Positions 18,840-28,890 of a stretch of 36,451 bases of DNA are shown here, in pieces; the first letter of the stretch is position 1; the number at the start of each line of letters is the position of its first letter. The position numbers were made by a program, and so were the translations under genes. The notes beneath the pieces are model-generated. The model did not search any database and was not told where the DNA came from. It was given only the letters and a program-made list of their open reading frames with translations. Source of the stretch: Acidobacteriota bacterium. Lineage in GTDB: Bacteria; Acidobacteriota; Terriglobia; Terriglobales; SCQP01. The stretch lies in contig DAHUYO010000013.1 of assembly GCA_027315185.1 (NCBI GenBank), forward strand, positions 21,353-57,803, read 5' to 3'.

Positions 18840-18860
18840 TGGCCCAAAAAGTGCGGGCCA
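18840..18860. promoter_or_regulatory. Inverted repeat upstream of the second Cys-rich gene
   Basis: TGGCCC (18840-18845) and GGGCCA (18855-18860) are perfect arms around an A-rich 9-base spacer, 15 bases before the ATG at 18876. It could be an operator or a leader hairpin. Nothing in the sequence decides between these, and the arms are short. Confidence 0.25.
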
Positions 18861-18875
18861 GGGACCTGGATTAAG

Positions 18876-19229
18876 ATGGTAAACGTGCGGCGCACATTCG
18901 CATGGCTGGCGTTAGTGGGGCTGCTTTTGGCCGTACCCGCCACGCTGCTCGCATGTCCGGGCGCAGCCTGTTGCCGCGGCATGCACAGCGGCTGCACCGG
19001 CGCCGGCATGATGCAGCCCTGTTGCGCCGCCGTCCAGATCGCCGTCGAGCCATTGGCCATACCGCCGGCCGGGATCGAGCCGCCCGCGCCCGCGCCGCTC
19101 TTATCCGCCTGCCCGGCCGTGGTTCGTCGACTTGCTGACGGGAACGCCACTTTCCGCATGGCGCTGGCCGCCCCCGCGGCATCTCCGCCGCCTGCCGCCA
19201 CTGCGTCGAATCTCCCACTTCTGATCTAG
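18876..19229 (+). CDS. Small Cys-rich exported protein, precedes cusCBA
   Basis: A 117-residue protein not assigned to a known family. The export signal (FAWLALVGLLLAVPATLLA) ends in LLAC, which would fit a lipobox with C27 as the lipid anchor. A Cys/Met cluster follows: C27, C32, C33, C40, C49 and C50 in CPGAACCRGMHSGC and GMMQPCC, with M36 and H37. The rest is Pro/Ala-rich and ends ASNLPLLI. It resembles the protein at 8247 in size, layout and position ahead of copper genes, though direct residue identity is low outside the Cys cluster. It lies 77 bases upstream of the CusC-like gene. A periplasmic Cu(I) relay is the likely role, by inference. Confidence 0.6.
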   Translation: MVNVRRTFAWLALVGLLLAVPATLLACPGAACCRGMHSGCTGAGMMQPCCAAVQIAVEPLAIPPAGIEPPAPAPLLSACPAVVRRLADGNATFRMALAAPAASPPPAATASNLPLLI

Positions 19230-19306
19230 CCTGCCGCGTGCCCCTCGGTTCGGGCGTTCGTGCCCGAGTTGTGTCTATTGGTGTGCCGAAAACGCAGGAC
19301 TAGCTA

Positions 19307-20659
19307 ATGAAGATCATCACCGTTTGCATTGTCGCCGTGGCCGCGGCGTGGGCGCAAGGCGTCCCGCAGCCCCGGTTCCCGCCCCGGCTTCCGCCTACGC
19401 CGCTTTCGGCCCTGCTGCGGGAAGCTGACCAGGCCAATCCGGCCATTCGGGCCGCGCGCCGCTTTTGGCAAGCGGCGCGCCAAGTTCCCAATCAGGTCTC
19501 GAGCCTGCCCGATCCCGAGTTCAACTTTTCCACCATGAACGTCGGCGGTCCCCTGCCGCTCACCGGGCAATTCGATCAAATGATGGGTTACGCCGGAATT
19601 GGGGTCAGCGAAGCGCTGCCCTTTCCCGGCAAACTGCGTCTGCGCGGCGACATGGCGGCCCGTGCTGCCGCGGCCGCCGGGGAGAACGTGGCCGCGGTTC
19701 GGCGCCGGGTCGCGGCGGCGGTGGCCAGCACCTACTACACCATCGGCGGGTTGCAGCAAACGCTTGCCATCTTGGCCCGGGACCGGCGGCTGTTGGCCGT
19801 GGTGGCCCAAGTCGCCGCGAACCGCTACGCGGTTGGCAAGGGCAACCAGGCCGACGTGCTGCGCGCGCAGCTGGAGATGACGCAGTTGCTGGCCCGGCAG
19901 ACGGTACAGCACCGAGAGTGGGCAATTGCCGAAGCGCGGCTGAAGCAGTTGCTGAACCGGGCGCTGGCCTCGCCGCCCATCGCTGCCGCGCGCCTCCAGC
20001 AGTCGCCGCCGCCGACCGCACCGCCGCGGCTGGCGGCGGGCATCGCCGCCAATCCGGATCTCCGCGCCCGGGCGCTGGAGACGGCGCGGGCGCAGCTGGG
20101 CGTGAAGCTGGCCCACCAGGACTTTTACCCCGATTTCCGCATCGGCTACATGTATCAGGCCACCGGCCCCAGTTTTCCGTACCGCAGCAGTTTCAGCGTC
20201 GGAGTGTCGTTGCCGGTGTTCTTCCACCGCAAACAGGACGCGGCGCTCTCCCAGGCCGGAGAAGCGCTGGCGGCGTCGCGCGATGCCTACGCGGCGGAGC
20301 GGGAATCGCTGGCCTATCAAGCGCGGCAATGGTACTTGCAGGCGCGGGCCGACGCCCAGTTGCTGCGCATTTACCGCGGCGGACTGCTGCCCCAAGCGGC
20401 GGCCACCTGGCGCGCCACGCTGTCGGAATATGAGTCGGGCCGGGAGGACTTTCAGACCGTGATCGCGGCGCTTCTGGATTACCAGAACTTGCAAGAAAGC
20501 TATTGGCGCACGCTGGCGCGCCATGAAACCGCGCTGGCGCACCTGCGCGAGGTAGCGGGCGCCAATGCCGCGCCGCCGCGGCGCCTCCGGGGAGTGGCGC
20601 CGGCATCGGGTCCCGGGCGCGGCGCGCTAAACGTTGGGACGCACGGAGGAAGGCCATGA
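19307..20659 (+). CDS. cusC: CusC-type outer membrane factor (TolC family)
   Basis: A 450-residue outer membrane channel, first gene of the tripartite pump. It has a signal peptide (MKIITVCIVAVAAAWAQG) and two TolC repeats: LSALLREADQANPAIRAARR, then the helical hairpin ending LKQLLNRALASPP, and LAAGIAANPDLRARALETAR with VGVSLPVFFHRKQDAALSQA. The heavy-metal subgroup feature PDPEFNFSTMNVGGP is present near residue 66. No lipobox Cys is seen, so it is not a lipoprotein like E. coli CusC. Its stop overlaps the start of the adaptor gene (ATGA), showing coupled translation. The symbol reflects its place in the cusCBA-like operon. Confidence 0.9.
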   Translation: MKIITVCIVAVAAAWAQGVPQPRFPPRLPPTPLSALLREADQANPAIRAARRFWQAARQVPNQVSSLPDPEFNFSTMNVGGPLPLTGQFDQMMGYAGIGVSEALPFPGKLRLRGDMAARAAAAAGENVAAVRRRVAAAVASTYYTIGGLQQTLAILARDRRLLAVVAQVAANRYAVGKGNQADVLRAQLEMTQLLARQTVQHREWAIAEARLKQLLNRALASPPIAAARLQQSPPPTAPPRLAAGIAANPDLRARALETARAQLGVKLAHQDFYPDFRIGYMYQATGPSFPYRSSFSVGVSLPVFFHRKQDAALSQAGEALAASRDAYAAERESLAYQARQWYLQARADAQLLRIYRGGLLPQAAATWRATLSEYESGREDFQTVIAALLDYQNLQESYWRTLARHETALAHLREVAGANAAPPRRLRGVAPASGPGRGALNVGTHGGRP

Positions 20660-22245
20660 GGTTCTATCGCATTGCATTGATCGCCGCCCTAGCGGTGATC
20701 GTCGTATTGGTGGCGGCTTTGGTGCGCGGCCGTCGTTCCCGTGCGGCGCCGCCGCCGGCGGCCTCCAGCAGCGTGGTCGCCAGCGGTCCGCCGCTCCCAG
20801 CCGGGAAATCGCCGTCGGCCGGAGCAGCGGGACCAGCCGCCGCAGTCCCCGCGCCCACCGGTGGAGCGAATCCGCGGCTGCAGCCGGTGCAGATATCGCC
20901 GCTGACGTTGCAGCGTATCGGCGTGCGCATTGGGCAGGTCCGCTATGGGCCCGTTGCCGACACCATCCGCACGGTGGGCAATGTCGTGCCCGACCAGCGG
21001 CTCCTGGCCAGCGTGCAGGTTCGGTTCTCCGGCTGGGTCGAACGGGAATACGCCAATGAGATCTTTCAATTCATTCGCCGCGGCCAACCGTTAGTGACCA
21101 TTTACAGTCCAGATTTGGTCACCACCGAGCAGGACTTCTTACTGGCCCGCCGCAATGCGCGTTTGCTCGCCGCCAGCCGGGTGCCGGGCGTGGCCTCCGG
21201 CGCCAACGTCCTGCTGGCGGCCAGCCGCCAGCGCCTGGCGCAATGGCAGGTGCCGCGGCGGGAAATCGCACGCTTGGAGCGTACCGGTAAGGCGCGCCAG
21301 GAAATCACGCTGGATTCGCCCGTCACCGGCTATGTCTTCCAGCGCGATGTTCTGCCCAATCAATTCGTGCGCGCCGGCACCACCCTGTATACCGTCGCCG
21401 ATCTGTCCAAGGTGTGGGTCAATGCCCAGGTGTTCCAAAACGATGCCGGCCTGCTGCGGCTGGGCGATCCGGTGACGCTGACGGTGGACGCGTATCCCGG
21501 GCGCGTTTTCCGCGGCCGGGTGGACTATATCAATCCCATCGTGCAAACCGCCACCCGCACCATTCCCGCCCGCCTGGTGTTCGCCAATCCGGATCTGAAG
21601 CTGACCCCGGGCATGTTCGTGAACGCCGCGATCCATGTTCCGCTGGGCCGCCAGCTCACCATCCCCGCCAATGCGGTGCTGCAAACGGGCACGCAAAATA
21701 CCGTGTTCGTGGACCAGGGCGGCGGATATTTGGCGCCGATGTTCGTTCAGCTCGGCCCCCGGGTTGCCGGCGCCTTTGTCGTGCGCAGCGGTCTGCGGGC
21801 GGGCCAGCGCGTGGTCACCAGCGCCAACTTCCTGATTGATTCCGAAAGCCAGCTTCAGGCCGCGCTCGGCGGATTTGTTCCGCCGCCCCCCGGCGTCGGC
21901 GCCAACGCCCGCCAGCCCGCCGCGGCACGGGCGCGCATTACGCTGGTCACCCGCCCCTCGCCGCCGGCCAAGGGGGCAAATCAGCTGACCGTACGGCTGG
22001 CCGGCCCGGGCGGCCAGGGCATCGCCGGCGCCCAGGTGACAGTGGCGTTTTTCCTGCCGGCCATGCCCGCCATGGGCATGGCCGCGGAGCACGCCCAAGC
22101 CGTCCTGGAAGACCAAGGGGGAGGCGCCTACGCCGGAAATATCCAACTGCCCAGCGGCGGCGCCTGGCAAGTTACCGTGACGGCCCAGCGTAACGGACGG
22201 GTGATCGCCAGCCGGCAGTTGCATCTGAGCGGCGGAGGGATGTAG
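20656..22245 (+). CDS. cusB: CusB-type periplasmic adaptor fused to a FixH-like domain
   Basis: A 529-residue membrane fusion protein linking CusA to the outer channel. One N-terminal membrane anchor (about 5-23) precedes a Pro/Ala linker. The lipoyl/beta-barrel core starts near residue 75 with QPVQISPLTLQRIGVRIGQV and includes SGWVEREYANEIFQFIRRGQ, a helical hairpin (IYSPDLVTTEQDFLLARR), SPVTGYVFQRDVLPNQFV and VWVNAQVFQND. From about 426 a separate beta domain resembles FixH/YtkA, with a Met motif MPAMGM (470-475). E. coli CusB instead binds metal through N-terminal Met residues, which are absent here. The next gene starts two bases after its stop. Confidence 0.92.
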   Translation: MRFYRIALIAALAVIVVLVAALVRGRRSRAAPPPAASSSVVASGPPLPAGKSPSAGAAGPAAAVPAPTGGANPRLQPVQISPLTLQRIGVRIGQVRYGPVADTIRTVGNVVPDQRLLASVQVRFSGWVEREYANEIFQFIRRGQPLVTIYSPDLVTTEQDFLLARRNARLLAASRVPGVASGANVLLAASRQRLAQWQVPRREIARLERTGKARQEITLDSPVTGYVFQRDVLPNQFVRAGTTLYTVADLSKVWVNAQVFQNDAGLLRLGDPVTLTVDAYPGRVFRGRVDYINPIVQTATRTIPARLVFANPDLKLTPGMFVNAAIHVPLGRQLTIPANAVLQTGTQNTVFVDQGGGYLAPMFVQLGPRVAGAFVVRSGLRAGQRVVTSANFLIDSESQLQAALGGFVPPPPGVGANARQPAAARARITLVTRPSPPAKGANQLTVRLAGPGGQGIAGAQVTVAFFLPAMPAMGMAAEHAQAVLEDQGGGAYAGNIQLPSGGAWQVTVTAQRNGRVIASRQLHLSGGGM

Positions 22246-22247
22246 GC

Positions 22248-25200
22248 ATGATTTCCCGGCTGATTGACTGGTGCGCCCGCAACCGCTTCTTGGTGTTCAC
22301 GCTGGTGATCCTGCTGGTGCTGGCGGGTATTTGGGCGCTGCGCCATACGGCGCTGGACGCGCTGCCCGATATTTCCGACGTCGAGGTCATCGTCCACACT
22401 CGCTGGCTCGGCGAACCTCCCAACATTATCGAGGACCAGGTGACCTATCCGCTGGTCACGACGTTTCTTTCCGCGCCGCGCGTCAAGGCGGTGCGGGCGC
22501 AGACCATGTTCGGCGACAGCTACGTCTTCGTGGTTTTTCATTCCGGCACCAATCTCTACTGGGCCCGGTCCCGCGTTTTGGAGTACTTGCAGCAGGTTGC
22601 GGGGCAGCTGCCACCGGGGGTGCATCCGGTGCTGGGTCCGGATGCCACCGGCGCGGGCTGGGTCTTCGAGTATGCCCTGGTGGACAAGGCGCACAACCTC
22701 AGCCTGGCCAATCTCCGCAGCCTTCAGGACTGGTACTTGCGCTACCAGTTGGAGACGGTCCCCGGCGTGTCCGAAGTAGCCACCATTGGCGGATACATCC
22801 GCCAATACCAGGTGAACCTGGACCCCAACAAGTTGCGGGCCTACGGAATTCCTTTGTCGCGCGTCATCGAGCGCGTGCGCGCCAGCAGCAATGAGGTCGG
22901 CGGGCGGGAGCTGGAGATGAGCGGGGCCGATTATCTGATCCGCGGCCTAGGCTACATCCATTCCCTGCGCGACCTGGCGGAGACGCCAGTGGCGGTGGAG
23001 GACGGGACGCCGGTGCTGGTGCGGGATCTGGGCACGGTCAGCTTCGGCCCCGACATCCGGGAAGGAGCCGCCGATTGGGACGGTGAGGGGCAGACCGTGG
23101 GCGGCATCATCGTCATGCGCTACGGCCAGAACGCGCTCGAGGTGATTAATGCGGTGAAAGCCAAATTGAAGGCGATCGCGCCGTCGCTGCCGCCCGGGGT
23201 CGAGGTGGTCAGCGGTTATGACCGCTCCGGCCTGATCAAGAAGTCCATCGGCACGCTCAGGCGCGACCTCACCGAGGAACTGATCATCGTCAGCCTGGTG
23301 ATCATCATCTTCCTGCTGCATTTCCGCTCCGCCCTCATTCCCATCCTCACTATTCCCATCGCCGTCATCGTGACCTTTCTGCCGATGTACTACCTCCACG
23401 TCGGCTCCAACATCATGTCCCTGGGCGGGCTGGCGCTGGCGATCGGCGTCTTGGTGGACGCGGCCATTGTCATGGTCGAGAACGGCCATCGGCGCATGGC
23501 GGAGGCCGAGCACTCGCCGCCGCCGGGTGCGGCGGGAGCCGGTCCCGGCGGCGGGGCCCTCGCCGAGCCGGCGCCGCGGGCGGGGCAGACGCGCGTGCTC
23601 AGCGCCGGGGAACGGTTGGAGACGCTGATCGCGGCCGCCAAGGAAGTCGGCCCGGCGCTGTTCTTCAGCCTGGTGATCATCGTGCTGTCCTTCCTGCCGG
23701 TCTTCCTGCTGCAAGCGCAGGAGGGGAGGATGTTTAAGCCCTTGGCGTGGACCAAGACGCTGGCCATCGGCATTTCCTCGCTCCTGGCCATCACTCTGGT
23801 TCCGGCGCTGATGCCGCTATTGATCCGCGGCAAGCTGCGCCCCGAGGAGCACAACCCCATCTCCCGTTTCACGCAAGCCATGTACCGGCCCGTGCTGCGC
23901 TGGTGCCTGCGGCATAAGCTGCTGACGATCCTCATCAACCTTGCTTTCCTGGCCGCGGTGCTGCCCTTGGCGGCGCATCTGGGCAGCGAATTCATGCCGC
24001 CGCTGTATGAGGGATCGGCGCTCTATATGCCGACCGCCCTGCCCGGGATTTCCATTACCAGCGCGACGCAGCTGCTGCAACGCCAGGACCGCATCATCCG
24101 GCGCTTTCCCGAAGTGCGCAGCGTCTTCGGCACGGTGGGCCGCTCCAACAGCGCGACCGACAACGCTCCGATGAGCATGTACGACACCACCATCATGCTC
24201 AAGCCGCGGCGCGATTGGCCGCGCGGCATGACCTACAACCGGCTGATCGCCGCCATGGACGCCAAGCTCCAATTTCCCGGCCTGACCAACAACTGGACCA
24301 TGCCGGTGGAAAACCGGCTGGACATGGAGCTGACCGGAATTAAGACGCCAGTGGGAATGAAGATTCAGGGGCCGAGCCTCGAGGGCATCCAGGCCCTGGG
24401 GCTGCGCGTGCAGAAACTGCTGGCGGCCATGCCGCAAGTGGCATCCATCTTCGCGGAACGGGTGGCGCAGGGTTTTTACATCAACATCCGCGTGCATCGG
24501 GCCATCGCGGCGCGCTATGGCCTGACGGTGGCGGCGGTGCAGAGCGCGGTGGAATCCGGCATCGGCGGCGAGGACATCGCCACGGTCATTGACGGGCGCA
24601 AGCGCTTCCCCATCAACGTGCGCTATAACCGCGACTTCCGCGATGACCTGCCGAAGTTGGAACAGGTGGTCATCGCCACCCCAACCGGGGCGCAGATCCC
24701 GCTGGGCGAGGTGGCGTCGGTGTATTTCTCCCGCGGCCCGACCATGATCCGCGACGAGGGCGGCCAGCTCACGGCCTACGTGTTCTTCGATCTGAAAACC
24801 CACAACTACGGCGGTTTTGTCTCCGCCGCCAACCGCCTGCTGCGCCGCCACCTGGCGCTGCCGGCCGGTTACACCTATCACTGGTCCGGAGAATACAGCT
24901 TCGAGCAGCGCGCCGCGAAGCGGCTGGAATTGATTCTGCCCATCGTCTTTTTCCTGATTTTCTTGTTGCTGTACCTCATTTTCCGCTCTGCCGCCGAGGC
25001 GGTCATCTTGCTGATCCCGACGTTTTTCGCCCTCACCGGCGGGCTGCTGCTGCAATGGGCAATGCACTTTGAGTTCAGCGTGGCCGTCTGGGTCGGCTAC
25101 ATTGACCTGTTCGGCATCGCGGTGGAGACGGCGGTGGTGATGATGATCTATCTGAATGTGGCGTATGAGCGCCGCCGCGCCCAATGCGCGCGCGAGGCCC

Positions 25201-25454
25201 GAGCCGTAGCCGCCGCGGATGTCGAGGCGGCCACCATGGAAGGCGCGGTGCTGCGGCTGCGGCCCAAGCTGATGACGGTCGCGGTGGTGTTAGCCAGCCT
25301 GGGACCATTGCTTTGGGAAACTGGTGTGGGCAGCGATGTGATGAAGCCCATCGCCGCCCCGATCGTCGGCGGCATGGTCAGCTCCGCGATCAATGTGCTC
25401 ATCCTGGTGCCGGTGTTATTTGCCTGGCTGCGGGAGCGGCGGGCGGCGGGGTAG
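22248..25454 (+). CDS. cusA: CusA-type heavy-metal RND efflux pump
   Basis: A 1068-residue inner membrane proton-driven pump for Cu(I)/Ag(I). Twelve-helix RND layout: TM1 at 12-30, periplasmic porter lobe with DALPDISDVEV, then TM2-6 including LALAIGVLVDAAIVMVENGH with the proton-relay Asp, and the second half mirrored after about 570. The metal-relay methionines of E. coli CusA (M573, M623, M672) correspond to M594 (LYMP), M644 (MSMYDTT) and M693 (LDMELTGIK), with the same spacing of 50 and 49. This marks monovalent-metal specificity rather than Zn/Co. A Pro/Gly-rich cytoplasmic loop lies near 420-450. Last gene of the operon. Confidence 0.96.
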   Translation: MISRLIDWCARNRFLVFTLVILLVLAGIWALRHTALDALPDISDVEVIVHTRWLGEPPNIIEDQVTYPLVTTFLSAPRVKAVRAQTMFGDSYVFVVFHSGTNLYWARSRVLEYLQQVAGQLPPGVHPVLGPDATGAGWVFEYALVDKAHNLSLANLRSLQDWYLRYQLETVPGVSEVATIGGYIRQYQVNLDPNKLRAYGIPLSRVIERVRASSNEVGGRELEMSGADYLIRGLGYIHSLRDLAETPVAVEDGTPVLVRDLGTVSFGPDIREGAADWDGEGQTVGGIIVMRYGQNALEVINAVKAKLKAIAPSLPPGVEVVSGYDRSGLIKKSIGTLRRDLTEELIIVSLVIIIFLLHFRSALIPILTIPIAVIVTFLPMYYLHVGSNIMSLGGLALAIGVLVDAAIVMVENGHRRMAEAEHSPPPGAAGAGPGGGALAEPAPRAGQTRVLSAGERLETLIAAAKEVGPALFFSLVIIVLSFLPVFLLQAQEGRMFKPLAWTKTLAIGISSLLAITLVPALMPLLIRGKLRPEEHNPISRFTQAMYRPVLRWCLRHKLLTILINLAFLAAVLPLAAHLGSEFMPPLYEGSALYMPTALPGISITSATQLLQRQDRIIRRFPEVRSVFGTVGRSNSATDNAPMSMYDTTIMLKPRRDWPRGMTYNRLIAAMDAKLQFPGLTNNWTMPVENRLDMELTGIKTPVGMKIQGPSLEGIQALGLRVQKLLAAMPQVASIFAERVAQGFYINIRVHRAIAARYGLTVAAVQSAVESGIGGEDIATVIDGRKRFPINVRYNRDFRDDLPKLEQVVIATPTGAQIPLGEVASVYFSRGPTMIRDEGGQLTAYVFFDLKTHNYGGFVSAANRLLRRHLALPAGYTYHWSGEYSFEQRAAKRLELILPIVFFLIFLLLYLIFRSAAEAVILLIPTFFALTGGLLLQWAMHFEFSVAVWVGYIDLFGIAVETAVVMMIYLNVAYERRRAQCAREARAVAAADVEAATMEGAVLRLRPKLMTVAVVLASLGPLLWETGVGSDVMKPIAAPIVGGMVSSAINVLILVPVLFAWLRERRAAG

Positions 25455-25562
25455 GCGAGGCCGGCACGCGCGGCCGGCGGGCTGAGGATGTCAAGCGCCG
25501 GAACGTGCGTTACATCTTGCTTCCGGACCTGCCCATTCCGCGGAGCCGATGGAGCGAACACC

Positions 25563-25636
25563 CCGGCAGGATGCCGGCGGCCCCAGTGCCGGCAAGATGG
25601 CGGCGCTTCCGGCACGCGCAGGATGCCGGCGCTCCC
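25563..25636. repeat. Cluster of three GCCGGCAAGATGCCGGCG-type repeats
   Basis: Three imperfect copies in a row: CCGGCAGGATGCCGGCGG (25563-25580), GCCGGCAAGATGGCGGCG (25588-25605) and GCAGGATGCCGGCGCTCCC (25618-25636). They lie between the convergent ends of cusA and ftsH and relate to the single copy at 3205. Unit spacing is about 25-33 bases. Function unknown; this is not a CRISPR array, because the spacers are too short and degenerate. Confidence 0.6.
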
Positions 25637-25645
25637 AGCGGCGGG

Positions 25646-27556
25646 TTAGGCGGGGGCGGGGGGCGCCACGACCGGACCGCGCGCCGGCTCCGGACGCGCC
25701 GCCTCGGGCTTACCGCTCGGGGGCGGTTCGGTGCTCGCGGGCGCGGGGGTGGGCATCGGCGGCAGGGGCTTGCCGTCAATGATCAGCTTGATCTCATTGG
25801 CGTCGAGCGATTCGCGTTCCAACAGCGCCTCGGCCAGGCGGTGCAGCATCTCACCATGCTCATTGAGGATGGTGCGCGCCTTCTGGTAGCCGTCCATCAC
25901 CAGCCGGCGCACTTCCTGGTCAATGCGGATGGCGGTGTCCTCGGAAAAATCGCGGTGCTGGGCGATCTCCCGGCCCAGGAAGATCTGCTCTTCCTTCTTG
26001 CCGAAGGTGAGCGGGCCCAACTCGCTCATGCCCCATTCGCAGACCATTTTGCGGGCCATGTCGGTGGCCTGCTCGATGTCGTTGCCGGCGCCGGTGGTCA
26101 TGTGGTGCATGTACAGCTCCTCCGCGACGCGGCCGCCCATCATCACCGCCAGCCGGGATTCCAAATACTCCCGGGTGTAGGTGTGCTTGTCGTCGGTGGG
26201 CAGCTGCATGGTCACGCCCAAAGCCATGCCGCGGGGAATGATGGTGACCTTGTGCAGCGGGTCGGAGTGCGGCATCATCGCCGCCACCAGCGCGTGGCCG
26301 CCCTCGTGGTAAGCGGTGTTGCGCTTTTCCTCGTCGCTGATGATCAGGCTGCGCCGCTCGGCGCCCATCAGCACCTTGTCCTTGGCGCCCTCGAAGTCGC
26401 CCATCATCACCACTTTGCGGTTGTGGCGGGCGGCGTTCAGCGCGGCCTCATTGACCAGATTGGCCAGGTCGGCGCCGCTGAAACCGGGCGTGCCCCGAGC
26501 CAAAATCGCCAGGTCCACTTCCTCGCTCAGCGGGACCTTGCGCGCGTGCACGCGCAGAATGTCTTCCCGCCCTTTCACGTCCGGCCGCGGCACCACGACC
26601 CGCCGGTCGAAGCGGCCGGGGCGGAGCAGCGCCGGATCCAAAACATCGGGCCGATTGCTGGCGGCGATCAGAATGACGCCTTCGTTGCTTTCGAAGCCGT
26701 CCATTTCCACCAGCAGCTGGTTGAGGGTTTGTTCCCGCTCGTCGTGGCCGCCGCCCAGCCCGGCGCCGCGATGGCGGCCGACGGCGTCAATTTCATCAAT
26801 GAAGATGATGCAGGGGGCGTTCTTCTTGCCTTGCTCGAAGAGGTCGCGCACCCGGCTGGCGCCGACGCCGACGAACATTTCGACGAAATCGGAGCCGGAG
26901 ATGGAAAAGAACGGCACGTTGGCTTCACCGGCGATGCCGCGGGCCAGCAGCGTTTTGCCCGTGCCCGGGGGGCCGACCAAGAGCACGCCCTTGGGAATGC
27001 GTCCGCCCAGCTTCTGGAATTTCTGCGGTTCCTTGAGGAACTCGATAATTTCTCGCAGTTCTTCCTTGGCTTCATCCACTCCGGCGACGTCCTTGAAGGT
27101 CACCTTCTTCTGCTGCGTGGACAGCAACCGGGCGCGGCTCTTGCCGAACGACATCGCCTTGTTCCCGCCGGTCTGCATCTGCCGCATGAAGAAGATCCAC
27201 AGGGCGATGATCAGCAGGAACGGCAGCGCATTGATCATGATGTCGAACCATGCGCCGCTGGAACTCTGCTTGATGGTGACCGAGACGCCCTTCTGCGTCA
27301 GGATCGTGTACAGGTCGGGGTAGTTGGTGGGGACGACGGTGTTGAACTTTTGCTGGTTCTTCAGTTGCCCACTGGCGGTGTCGCCCTCAATGGTGACGTT
27401 GGCGACCTGCCCGGACTGGGCGTCGGCCATGAACTGCGTGAAGTTAAGGGTTTTGGACGAGCTGCCGCCCATGCCGCTGCGCATCATCTGCCACAGCAAC
27501 ACCGCGGCGGCGATCATTACGACCCAGAGAACGACAGTTTTAACGGTGGAACTCAA
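25646..27556 (-). CDS. ftsH: FtsH, ATP-dependent zinc metalloprotease
   Basis: A 636-residue membrane-bound AAA protease, close to usual length. Two membrane helices (about 6-24 and 107-125) flank the periplasmic domain. The AAA module has Walker A GPPGTGKT (195-202), the pore loop [17 protein letters not shown], Walker [12 protein letters not shown] and the second region ending [10 protein letters not shown]. The zinc motif is HEGGH (417-421), with [13 protein letters not shown] farther on for the third ligand. A Pro-rich tail ends the protein. It probably starts at a TTG (27556), with GGAG upstream; no ATG precedes the first helix. It lies 106 bases after tilS, a widely conserved gene order. 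It degrades misfolded membrane proteins and short-lived regulators. Confidence 0.97.
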   Translation of the reverse strand: MSSTVKTVVLWVVMIAAAVLLWQMMRSGMGGSSSKTLNFTQFMADAQSGQVANVTIEGDTASGQLKNQQKFNTVVPTNYPDLYTILTQKGVSVTIKQSSSGAWFDIMINALPFLLIIALWIFFMRQMQTGGNKAMSFGKSRARLLSTQQKKVTFKDVAGVDEAKEELREIIEFLKEPQKFQKLGGRIPKGVLLVGPPGTGKTLLARGIAGEANVPFFSISGSDFVEMFVGVGASRVRDLFEQGKKNAPCIIFIDEIDAVGRHRGAGLGGGHDEREQTLNQLLVEMDGFESNEGVILIAASNRPDVLDPALLRPGRFDRRVVVPRPDVKGREDILRVHARKVPLSEEVDLAILARGTPGFSGADLANLVNEAALNAARHNRKVVMMGDFEGAKDKVLMGAERRSLIISDEEKRNTAYHEGGHALVAAMMPHSDPLHKVTIIPRGMALGVTMQLPTDDKHTYTREYLESRLAVMMGGRVAEELYMHHMTTGAGNDIEQATDMARKMVCEWGMSELGPLTFGKKEEQIFLGREIAQHRDFSEDTAIRIDQEVRRLVMDGYQKARTILNEHGEMLHRLAEALLERESLDANEIKLIIDGKPLPPMPTPAPASTEPPPSGKPEAARPEPARGPVVAPPAPA

Positions 27557-27662
27557 ATCGGCTGCTCCGCGTGCCGGCCAGCGATCCCATCCTCCCAGCC
27601 GAGCATGCGCGGCCCAACGGAGAAGAGCGCCGGGGGCGGCGGAACGGCATACGGCGGGGATG

Positions 27663-28709
27663 CTATGGCTTCAGTATAACGCCGCATGTGCCGGGCGCAG
27701 GGCGCAGCCAGACCCAGCGCGGGGTGATGCGCACCACTAGACCGCCCAGCCGGTAGTGCCGCGGGCGATTGGGGGGAGCCGCGCCGGCGGCGGCGTGGAT
27801 GGCCTCGGTGACGGCTTGCAAATGGACGAAATCGCACGCGGGGCCGCGGCCGCTTTGCGCCCAAGCGCGCAGCAGCCGCCGCAGGCGGGCCAGGGGCAAG
27901 GCGGCTAGGCGCATCGTTTTCACCCGCAGGCCTGCGCCCTCCATGGGCGCCGCCAGACGGCGGTCTTGCGCCGTCAGCTCCGCCCACACCTGTTCTTCCG
28001 CCCGAACCAGCTCCGCCAACGCCGCCAAGCGCCGGCGCAGGCGGGGATTGTACTCGCGCTCCAGGGCGGGCAAAAGATGGTGGCGGACGCGGTTGCGCCG
28101 CCGGCTGAGGTCGCGGTTGCTGGCGTCCTCCCGCCAGCCCGCGCCCTCGGCCCGCAGCCAGGCTTGCAATTCTTCGCGATGAAATGGCAGCAGGGGACGG
28201 AGAATGCGCCCGCGCCCGGCGCGCAACACGGGCTGGATGGCGCTCAATCCTCCCGGGCCGGTGCCGCGCAACAAGCGCAGCAGCACAGTTTCCGCTTGGT
28301 CGTCGGCGGTATGCCCGGTGGCCACTGCGTCGGCGGCGGGGGGTGAGAGGGCCAATAGGCGGGAGAAGAACCGGTATCGCCGGCGGCGGGCGGCCGCCTC
28401 CAAGTTGGGCATCTCTGGGCGCAGCGTGGTGGCGCGGCAGAGCCAAAAGGGCAGGGCTAGCCGCCGCGCCCAGGCGGCGGCGAACTCAGCGTCGGCATCG
28501 GCCTCCGCCCGCAGCCCATGGTGGAAATGGGCCACGCTCAGTTGCAGGCGCCGGCGCTCGGCGTGGCGCCGGAGCAGCAGGAGCAGCGCCAGGGAATCCG
28601 AGCCACCGGAAACCGCCACGGCCAGGTGCTGCCCGGGCCGCAGCCACGCTAGCCGGTCCCAATGTTCGGCAAAGCGGCGGGGCAAAGAGTGCACGGAGGA
28701 GGCGGACAT
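27663..28709 (-). CDS. tilS: tRNA(Ile)-lysidine synthase
   Basis: A 348-residue enzyme that adds lysine to C34 of the CAU-anticodon isoleucine tRNA. The PP-loop SGGSDS is at 34-39, followed by [39 protein letters not shown] and [20 protein letters not shown], all family signatures. The C-terminal domain is shorter than in E. coli, so this is a compact form ending at about the core plus a small extension ([17 protein letters not shown]). It precedes ftsH in the same direction, and the genes are probably co-transcribed. Bases 28710-28890 upstream contain no gene. Confidence 0.95.
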   Translation of the reverse strand: MSASSVHSLPRRFAEHWDRLAWLRPGQHLAVAVSGGSDSLALLLLLRRHAERRRLQLSVAHFHHGLRAEADADAEFAAAWARRLALPFWLCRATTLRPEMPNLEAAARRRRYRFFSRLLALSPPAADAVATGHTADDQAETVLLRLLRGTGPGGLSAIQPVLRAGRGRILRPLLPFHREELQAWLRAEGAGWREDASNRDLSRRRNRVRHHLLPALEREYNPRLRRRLAALAELVRAEEQVWAELTAQDRRLAAPMEGAGLRVKTMRLAALPLARLRRLLRAWAQSGRGPACDFVHLQAVTEAIHAAAGAAPPNRPRHYRLGGLVVRITPRWVWLRPAPGTCGVILKP

Positions 28710-28890
28710 GGCCCGGCGAGGCGCGCGCAGGTGCTGGCGCCGCGCATCCTCCTCAGGATGGCATGGTCACGCGGCACTGCGGCGCCGGAGCGCACCGCCA
28801 GGAGGGCCGGGAGTCCGATCGCGGGGACCGCGCCATGCAATGGGTTGGGAAGAGAGCGGATCGGGGCTGGCGTTGGCGCCCGCGGGTCGG

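Noticed and set aside
23500..23640. Pro/Gly-rich insert in CusA as a possible new domain
   Set aside because: The cytoplasmic loop at this place is naturally long and variable in heavy-metal RND pumps, and low complexity here is not informative.
25563..25636. Possible CRISPR array
   Set aside because: Only three degenerate units with very short, irregular spacing, and no cas genes in the window.
25184..27679. An 831-codon open frame on the plus strand
   Set aside because: It overlaps the end of cusA and is antisense to ftsH; low-complexity composition and no ribosome site.
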